Shown: positions 57,597 to 64,000 of the stretch, one piece after another
How positions within the stretch are numbered: position 1 is the stretch's first letter
Layout: each line of letters starts with the position of its first letter
Source: Datisca glomerata
Lineage: Eukaryota > Streptophyta > Magnoliopsida > Cucurbitales > Datiscaceae
Reading direction: 5' to 3'
Assembly: GCA_003255025.1 (NCBI GenBank)
Contig: QANY01000011.1
Location: forward strand, 1,966,123-2,030,122
Length of the DNA stretch: 64,000 nucleotides
Program-made: the position numbers and the translations under genes
The notes under the pieces: model-generated
The model's database searches: none
What the model saw: only the letters and a program-made list of their open reading frames with translations
Told to the model about the DNA's origin: nothing

Positions 57597-58158
57597 ATTA
57601 GATTAGAGTTATTTTTGTCAACAATTATTGACTGTCATGGAAAGTTGCTGTATACCTTAAACTTTTAAAAGCCTAACATTTTTAAAACACCACCTCTAAA
57701 GTTTACTATTCCAGTAAATTTTCCTTTTCATATAGGTTAATAGAAAATAATTGTTTTTTTTTTGCCACTACGAGCACTTGATTTTGACTTTCTGATAGGT
57801 AGGGGTGTAAGCCAAACCATTAAAATTGATTAAACCGACCGAACCGAATCGAACCACAACGGTTTGGTAGGTGTGTGCAACTTAAATGGTCTGGCTCGAT
57901 TTTAGAGTTTTAAAACATTGCTTGTTCGATTCGGTCTGCGGTTTTTCTATTGAAACCACGTCGAACCAAATCGAACCACACTCCATATATAAGCAACATT
58001 TTCTCAAACTCTAGCCTTCAACCCTCTTTTGCACAGCACAACTTCTCTTCACCTTTTCTCTCTCTCTCTCGCTTACTTTCTTTGATCTCCATCTCTTCGC
58101 ACTGTCTCTTTCTCTTCGCTCTATCTTTCTTTTTTTCTCTATTTGTTCCATCTATATC

Positions 58159-58199
<41 letters not shown>

Positions 58200-58529
58200 C
58201 TCCATCTTCTTTTTAATTGTTTGTTCTAGATCTCTCTCTGTTCTCCATCTTTCTTCTTTGGTTCATGTTCTTTCATAGAGAAGATGGTTACTTCAAAGAT
58301 AAAGAAGATGAAGACGAACAATTCATTGCTTGTTTTTGAAGAAATTAAGGCTTACGGCTACTGGTAGTTGGAAAATGGATGCTTGGTTGAATATGGTTCT
58401 AAAAAAATTAAACCTTACGATAAGAGGGAAGAAAAAATTAGTTTGAACCTGAGTGGATGCTTAGTTCTTGTTAATTAGGTTTGTTTGTGTTCTCTTTTGT
58501 GTTTGGATTTTTAGGTGTATGGATGAATT
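57597..58529. other. Gene-free interval with ACCGAACCGAATCGAACC motif and CT tracts
   Basis: Around 57800-57980 the motifs AGGGGTGTAAGCCAAACC and CCGACCGAACCGAATCGAAC occur, then CGTCGAACCAAATCGAACCA. Such 'gggtgt..aaccgaacc' sequences are common in plant repeats. CT-rich runs lie at 58050-58080 and 58163-58200. No gene seen. Confidence 0.5.
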
Positions 58530-59074
58530 TTTAGCCATCTATTGCAAGTTTTGATCACTATCGAGGCCTCTTCTCTTGGTAGTCTCCTTTCTTATGAGCC
58601 TTGGAATTTTGCCAAGGCCTTCATTATTGAGAGCCTAGGCATTTTTCTGAGGCCTCCTTTGTTGTGAGCCTCGAAATTTTACCGAGGCCTCCCTTATTGA
58701 GAGCCTCAACATTTTGCTAAGGCCTCCCTTGTTGAGAACCTCAGCATTTTGCTGAGGCTCTCCCTTCTTGAGAGGCTATTTTGCCAAGTCCTCCATAGTT
58801 GAGAGCCTCGGCATTTTGCCGAGGCCTCCCTTGTTGAGAGCCTCGGCATTTTACCAAGGCCTCAAGCCTCTCAAGATAAAATACCGCTTTTATTTTAGGG
58901 ACCTCAACGTAACCGTTTGTGCTCCTTTTTATTTTGGCCTTAGTGTTTTTATGTCTAGACCTTTAAATGAGTCTTTTTTATTTAACTAATCCTCTGACGC
59001 TACAGGTATTCTTTTATGGGCCTGAATCAGAGCATACATAGACTTATTTGCCTTTGGAGATTGGGGGTATAACA
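58530..59074 (-). repeat. Gypsy-4 3' LTR, truncated
   Basis: Begins on the minus strand at 59074 with TGTTATACCCCCAATCTCC and contains the 35-bp hairpin array. Past the array, GATCACTATCGAGGCCTCTT corresponds to GATCATTATTGATGCTTCTT in the gypsy-1 LTR (read as complement near 10840), and similarity fades by about 58530. R/U5 is missing. Confidence 0.7.
58565..58870. repeat. 35-bp hairpin-forming array (GAGCCTCGGCATTTTGCCGAGGCCTCCC)
   Basis: About eight units of 33-36 bp. The best copies (58800-58870) read GAGCCTCGGCATTTTGCCGA then GGCCTCCCTTGTT. Each unit folds as GCCTCGGCA/TGCCGAGGC with a TTT loop. Compensating changes occur in some copies (for example CTCAGCATTTTGCTGAG near 58740), so pairing is kept. 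The same units occur at 10713-10835 in the gypsy-1 LTR. Confidence 0.92.
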
Positions 59075-59090
59075 TTTGCCCCTAGTCCGA
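59075..59090 (-). other. Gypsy-4 polypurine tract
   Basis: The minus strand reads CGGACTAGGGGCAAA directly before TGTTATACCCCCAATCTCC, the LTR start at 59074. A purine-rich stretch followed by TGTTATACCCC is the usual 3' LTR junction in this family. Confidence 0.7.
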
Positions 59091-59508
59091 TGAGCGTCTG
59101 GTTCCTAAGCTCATAGGACTATGAGTTTTTACTTTATTAAGGGTACGAAGATTTTTTCCTTTATCATGTAGGTGGAGGTGGTCTAAATCGCCCATCTAGA
59201 TTCTCTTCGGATGGCTTAGATCGTTTATGACCCACTATAAATAAAAAGAGAGTTTCCTCCCATTTATGCCTTCTCAGTTCTCAATCTTTCACGAAGTTAT
59301 TTTTTCTTTGAAACTAGATGCCACTGGTCTCTGATTCTCATAATGACCTCTTTCCTAAGGAGACGGAGCCAGATGCCTCAGGCTTCTCTTATAAGTCCAA
59401 ACACTTGATTCGAAGGCTAAGATCAGTGGCTCGATATATCATCTGTGCATGGGCGAGACTGGGGCTGGTGTGCTCGTGGATGATACCGAAGGGTGAAGGT
59501 ATTTCCAT

Positions 59509-60150
59509 TTAGTGTCTGAGGAAGAGCAAAGTTCGAGGCCTTTGGCTTGACTCTTCCCTCTGGCTCATGGTGAATCCATAGTTAGTGGGAAGCGTGTCAC
59601 GGATAAAACCCGTCGCAGAGCTAGGGTGTTTGCACAAAGCATTGAGTGTGTGCTTGATAATCTTATTTATCGCTTCGACCTGACCAATGGCTTGTGGATG
59701 TGCTGAGGATGAATTGAGGTGTTTAATTCCAAAACTGAAAAAATAACTAAAATTTGTGTTGTCAAATTGTATCCCATTGTCAGTGATTATTACGTAGGGT
59801 ACCCCAAACTGACAGATGAGGTTCTTCCAAACAAAGTTTGTGGTCTTTTTCTCCATTATGGTTGTAAGTGGTTTAGCTCCAGCCTACTTCGTGAAATAAT
59901 CTACTGGTACTATAACAAACTTTACATGCCATTTTCCCATGGGAAAAGGTCTGATCAGATCAATCCCCCATTGGGTGAAAGTCCAATGACTCGTTATTGA
60001 TGCTAACTTCTCAAGTGGTGGGAGCGGGATTGGGGCAAATCTTTGGCATCGATCGCATTTTTTGACATATTCCTTGGAATCCTTTTTTAGGGATGGCCAG
60101 TAATAACCTTGCTTAATCTGCTTGTGGGCCAAGGCCTGTCCTCCAAGGTC
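59509..60150 (-). pseudogene. Gypsy-4 integrase (zinc-binding and catalytic core)
   Basis: The frame 60132-59884 reads AHKQIKQGYYWPSLKKDSKE then CDRCQRFAPIP (CxxC of the HHCC finger, first His lost), HWTFTQWGIDLIRPFP (first catalytic Asp) and FVIVPVDYFTK. The frame 59856-59509 reads FGVPYVIITDNGIQF (second Asp) and SAHPQAIGQVEAINKIIK (the Glu), so DDE is conserved, although a frame break separates the two frames. The C-terminal part degenerates. Integrase inserts element DNA into the genome. Confidence 0.9.
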
Positions 60151-60377
60151 GTTCTCGCAATCCCCTTAATGTATTTCCCTTATTACATATTTATCCTTTT
60201 TTCTACCAAGGCACCTGAGATACAGAAGAGAAAAACCCATTCGATATAGAAATCCTTCCATTAGAGTATACCAAGATGAGGCGTACCTGATTCGCCTGGC
60301 TATATTCTTTTCTATTGGTAGTTAGTATTTGATAATCGAGTCAGCCATTCTTCCTTGGTTGTTTCTAATACACAAAC

Positions 60378-62222
60378 TGTTGGAATTGTGTCCATAAAGT
60401 AGGGTGTTATAACTATTTATGAGTTTTTAGCTGTTTCTCTGACATTTATGTATTACTGAATTTTATGAACAAATGAAAGTTTTCCTTAATTAAAGTGTGT
60501 TTATAATTTACTTAAGTCTTGAAACTATTATCAACGTAAGAAGAGTAAAGTCATAGGGGTCTTCCAGACAAACTCTCCTGAAATAGTTCAGAATATTATT
60601 CACAATCTTATGATCGACTGGACAATTGATTCTAATTACGACTGTTAGGTTGAACCAAAGAATGCCGGTCTTGGGGCATGGGAGTGGAGACTCTCACAGT
60701 TGACCTAGACATGTTATGAAACATGTTAAATAGACAAGTAACAAATTAGTTTATAGCAAAGTCGTTTATCTAACTCTGAATCTAATTGTTACACCTTAAG
60801 GGTATTTTCATAATTACCTTAATCCTGAGGTGAATACGAAACTTGACCTAGTTACTTGCGATCTTTGATACACCAAATGAGTGAGTTTAAATTGTCGGAC
60901 AATACCTTAACGGTTGGGATCGTGATTCAACTATTAGAGTTGTGTGAATTACAGTTATGAATTTCATGGTAAGATTGTAATAGTAACAATATCATTTTAT
61001 ACTTTATTGATGGGTGTGTGAACAACTAAACTGGGCCTGGCGCTCGATGAGATGAATCATTGAATAAGACAATATGAGCTGTAGGAGACACTTCCCTGAT
61101 ATGTCTTTTTTATTCACAGTCAATAAAAGAGTTAAGAAAATAATAACTAGAGAGGTAAAATGGTAATTTTATATTTATATCTTGTTACTGATATTCACGA
61201 AGGTTAACATAAAAAAATATTCTGTGGACCGTGAAATAAAGATGTTTATTTGCACAACCAGATAATATATAGCGTGCATGAATCGACAGTTGATTTGGCA
61301 GCGGACTTATAGTGGAGTCGTACGATGTTAGAATTAAATTAGGCGGGTATTTGAATCTCATAGCTTTATTCATGTGGGTCCATTCAGTCTCAGGAGTAGC
61401 TCATAAGGACAAGAATGAAAAACAACATCAATTGGACTAAAACGTGTTTTGGACCAAGATACACTTCTTGAACCTTTAAGTGATCAGTGTCATTACTAAA
61501 TTAGTGAAGACCAAAATTAAGGTTCAAATTAAATAACTTTTTATTTTCTAATTATTGGACAATTTGTATTAAAAGATATTAATTAATTAATTATAAGGAT
61601 CAATTTAATTTATCAATTTGAATTGATGAATTTGGACACAGTCTTGACTCTATGGGAGATGTAAAAATCACAGATTGTAGTGCAAGGAAGGTAAATTTTG
61701 ATTTTATCATATATGAGTATATGGGTAAATTCTATCATTTAATATAAAGGGTTGCAAACTAACCCTAAGCTACGCTAAAAGTTAGACAGAGCAGAAAATA
61801 GTTTCTCTCACCCCCTCCCTACAGTTGCCACCGAAAACCAATAGGAAGAAGAGAGAAAATTATTTTTTCTCTTCCTTAGTTGGTTAGAGAGCCCACACTC
61901 TATTGTTAATAATATCCTTGTGAGATATACTTCTGAATCCTATGAGTGATTGTTGGTGTGAAGATCGATTGAAGTTCTGCGAATCTAAAAACGAAGAAGA
62001 CGAGACAATAAATTGGATCCCGCCAACTCACAAATTCTCTATTACAAGAAAATGTAAAAATTATTTCTATCTCTTCTCGATACGTTTATCAAATATATAT
62101 GATCGTTGTACGATTTTATGTTTAATATGATTCAATATTTATTTTTGAAATTTTTTTATATTCCGCACACAAACCGTTCGTGATTCATTAATTTTCTTCA
62201 ATTTTTAAAACTCGATCCAACA
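60378..62222 (+). mobile_element. Solo LTR, copia-type, inside gypsy-4
   Basis: Begins TGTTGGAATTGTGTCC (60378) and ends CTCGATCCAACA (62222): a 6-bp inverted terminal repeat TGTTGG/CCAACA and canonical TG..CA. It is flanked by CAAAC (60373-60377) and CAGAC (62223-62227), a 4-of-5 match to a 5-bp duplication. It separates the integrase and RNase H parts of gypsy-4. No coding domain inside. TGTTGGAATTGTGTCC is a common start of plant Ty1/copia LTRs, so orientation plus is inferred. A TATA-like AATATAAAGGG lies at about 61740. Confidence 0.85.
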
Positions 62223-62399
62223 CAGACTTCTACCTTTTTTTAACTGGGTGAGGGTTGATACTCGATGGGTATTGTCCTGTTCAACTCATATCTCGAAGTT
62301 GAGGCGAGCCGTGCTCATGAATTTACATTGTACTTTTAGGTCTAAGGTATATGGTCGATTTGGTAAATGTGGATCCTTTGCAGCAACGATTTTACATTG

Positions 62400-62880
62400 G
62401 TGAGGAGGGAATCCATGCATGATTCCTTGGTTTGGAACTCTCCCTTGACCTGTCCCACCATTAGTTGAGAATCGCTAAATATCTGACATCCTCTGGCTTG
62501 AGCGGTACGGCTAACCTTAGCCCTGCTAGAAGGGCTTCATACTCAGCTTCATTGTTTGTTACCTTAAACCTGAATCTTAAAGCATATTCGAGGCGGACTT
62601 TATCTAGCTATATGAGGACTAGGCTTGCGCCACTTCCTCCAGAGTTGCTAGATCTTTCCACAAACAACTCACATATAACCTCCTTATTCTCTTACGTGAT
62701 CGTTAACTCGACAATGAAATCAACCACTGCTTGTTCTTTTATCGCGTTCCTTGGTTCAAACCTTATGTCATATTCAGACATCTTGATTGCCCACTTGGTT
62801 ATTCTCCCAGATAGTTCAGGCTTCATGAGGACTTTCCTCAGAGGGTATTCTGTGCGAACGATAATATGATGAGCTTAAAA
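62400..62880 (-). pseudogene. Gypsy-4 RNase H domain
   Basis: The minus strand reads YPLRKVLMKPELSGRITKWA, MSEYDIRFEPRNAIKEQAVV, DFIVELT, then GGSGASLVLI and VTNNEAEYEALLAGLRLAV. These are RT-connection and RNase H motifs with the Glu of NNEAEYEA. The first catalytic Asp motif (usually VDGSSN) is ERSSNSGG here. Two stops are present. Confidence 0.88.
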
Positions 62881-63249
62881 ATAGGGTCTCAACTTTATTC
62901 CTACAATCACTAGAACGTACGCCAATTATTCTAACTCTAGGTCTCGAGTCTCGACGTTAACTAGAGATTTGCTGGTGTAGTAGATTGGGTGTTGAACTCT
63001 CCCTTCTTCTTTAACCAATGCTAAACTTACGGCAGAGGGTGACACCGCGAGGTACAGTACATGTATAAAAGTCTCTCCTTCTATCGGCTTACTCAACAGT
63101 GGGGGCTTTCCCAGGTGGGCGTTAAGTTGGATGAAAGCTGTTCACATTATTCGGTCCACTCAAACTTCTTCCCTTTTCTTAAGGCTTTCAAAAATGGCAA
63201 ACATTTGTCTGTTGCTCTTGAGACAAATTGGTTTAATGCAACTATTCTC

Positions 63250-63770
63250 CTAGTTAGCCTTTATATTTCCCTCACAGTGCGGGAGACCCATTTGTATCAA
63301 AGTCTGGATCTTGTCAGGATTTGCTTCGATTCCCCTCTGATTGACCATGAACCCCAAGAACTTGCCGGCCGTCACCCCAAAGACACATTTTACTGGGTTG
63401 AGCTTCATGTCATATTTTCGTAGTGTGCCGAATGTCTTTGCCAAATACGGTAAGAGTGAAACCATTGTTTTTCTCTTTACAAGTACATCGTCTACATAAG
63501 ACTCCATGTTCCTTTCAATTTGATCTGTTAACATCTTGTTAACTAATCGTTGGTAGGTTGCTCATGCATTTTTCAACCCGAATGGCATGACCCGATAACA
63601 GTATAGACCTATTTCTATGATAAACGTTGTCTTCTCGTTATATGATGGGTACATTTTGATTTACTTATACCAGAAATATGCGTCCATGAAGTATAAGACC
63701 TCATATACTGAAGTCACATCCACCAAACGATCTATCCTTGGGAGTGGAAAACTGTCTTTAGGACATGAAC
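63250..63770 (-). pseudogene. Gypsy-4 reverse transcriptase
   Basis: The minus strand gives CPKDSFPLPRIDRLVDVTSV, LYFMDAYFWYK, EKTTFIIEIGLYCYRVMPFG and LKNA.ATYQRLVNKMLTDQI. The frame 63534-63250 reads ESYVDDVLVKRKTM (catalytic YVDD intact), KCVFGVTAGKFLGFMVNQRG and IEANPDKIQTL. Stops interrupt the finger region. The N-terminal RT block is absent at the 63770 junction. Confidence 0.9.
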
Positions 63771-63791
63771 TACTTCTCTAAGCCTAATGTC

Positions 63792-64000
63792 ATGGAGTAT
63801 ATAAATTTATGTTTGACCGAAAAACAAAGAGATGTCTTCAAGAGTGGGTGTTTTGGGCATTTTTTGGATTCTCAAATTAAAAAGTTTCCCGCACAATTGT
63901 TGTTGCATTTAGCTAGAAAACAATTCTACCATGATGTGAATGATTCTATTTACTTCAATTTCAATGGACGTGTGGCTCGATTTACTATGAGAAACATTAC
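63792..64000 (+). CDS. DUF1985-like protein, N-terminal part, runs off the window
   Basis: From ATG at 63792 the frame stays open to the window edge (69 codons) and reads MEYINLCLTEKQRDVFKSGC, FGHFLDSQIKKFPAQLLLHL, ARKQFYHDVNDSIYFNFNGR, VARFTMRNIT. The pattern (S/G)xFGxFL...K.PAQLL..L......D.IYF.F.G...RF(S/T)..(E/N) fits DUF1985 (PF09331). This plant domain is often found with Ulp1-like proteases in Mutator-like elements. No stop interrupts it, unlike every other remnant here. The true start may be upstream, because the 12 codons before the ATG are not clearly coding. It abuts the broken RT of gypsy-4. Function unknown. Confidence 0.65.
   Translation, partial: MEYINLCLTEKQRDVFKSGCFGHFLDSQIKKFPAQLLLHLARKQFYHDVNDSIYFNFNGRVARFTMRNI

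Larger units (their letters stand above)
58530..63770 (-). mobile_element. Gypsy-4: Ty3/gypsy element with RT, RNase H, integrase and partial 3' LTR
   Basis: Reading leftward from 63770: RT, RNase H, (solo LTR insertion 62222-60378), integrase zinc and core domains, a polypurine tract, then a 3' LTR from 59074 into the hairpin repeat array. The RT begins abruptly at CPKDSFPLP next to the DUF1985-like gene, so gag, protease and the 5' LTR are missing. The left LTR limit (about 58530) is approximate. The RT-RNase H-integrase order is that of Ty3/gypsy. Confidence 0.88.

Noticed and set aside
59318..59512. Plus-strand 64-codon ORF with an upstream TATA-like CTATAAATAAAAAG
   Set aside because: It lies antisense to the decayed integrase tail of gypsy-4; no similarity, so the promoter reading was dropped.
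62465..63423. Plus-strand ORFs of 134 and 120 codons
   Set aside because: They are antisense shadows of the gypsy-4 RNase H and RT domains, which carry the recognisable motifs on the minus strand.

Overview
This window looks like plant nuclear heterochromatin, probably from a eudicot. It is AT-rich and packed with nested, decayed transposable elements: plant L1-type LINEs with RVT/zf-RVT domains, En/Spm (CACTA) elements with a Transposase_21 gene, Ty3/gypsy and Ty1/copia elements, and plant mobile domain (PMD) and DUF1985 genes. It also holds an exon fragment resembling plant MenG. I found no intact host gene, tRNA, rRNA or CRISPR array. Nearly every coding remnant carries stops or frameshifts. 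The one exception is a short open DUF1985-like frame cut off by the right edge.

Layout: 1-2100 has no recognisable gene. 2100-7520 is LINE-1 (minus), nearly complete in ORF2. 7925-9440 is a PMD/MAIN-like pseudogene (minus) with visible introns, lying just inside a CACTA terminus (9545-9901). 10486-10705 is a tandem 104-bp palindromic repeat. 10713-14635 is a Ty3/gypsy element (+) broken off inside RT. 14636-17306 holds only repeats. 17307-23688 is a complete-length CACTA element with matching TIRs and a TTA duplication. LINE-2 (minus) occupies about 23990-26700 and 32087-34370. It is split by a second CACTA element (26701-32086, TAA duplication) that carries a MenG-like exon fragment. 35600-36580 is a copia-like LTR piece. 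36590-38827 is the 5' half of a copia element (minus) with LTR and PBS. 38833-40690 is simple and tandem repeats. 40694-49337 is a long Ty3/gypsy element with both LTRs, interrupted by a solo copia LTR (45429-47600). 51185-52700 is a copia 3' remnant (minus). 53315-53465 is another CACTA end. 53640-54240 is a LINE RT fragment (+). 55225-57591 is a solo gypsy-type LTR with a perfect TCATA duplication. 58530-63770 is a Ty3/gypsy element (minus) interrupted by a solo copia-type LTR (60378-62222). The window ends in the DUF1985-like ORF.

The genes do not form a host pathway. They are the replication machinery of several element families: endonuclease/RT for LINEs, gag-protease-RT-RNase H-integrase for LTR elements, and DDE-type transposase for CACTA. 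The nesting gives relative ages. LINE-2 predates CACTA-2, and the gypsy elements at 40.7-49.3 kb and 58.5-63.8 kb predate the LTRs inside them. The most interesting points are the CACTA element with a captured MenG-like exon, the PMD gene beside a CACTA end, and several arrays of hairpin-forming repeats. I found no clear evidence of a wholly new biological system.
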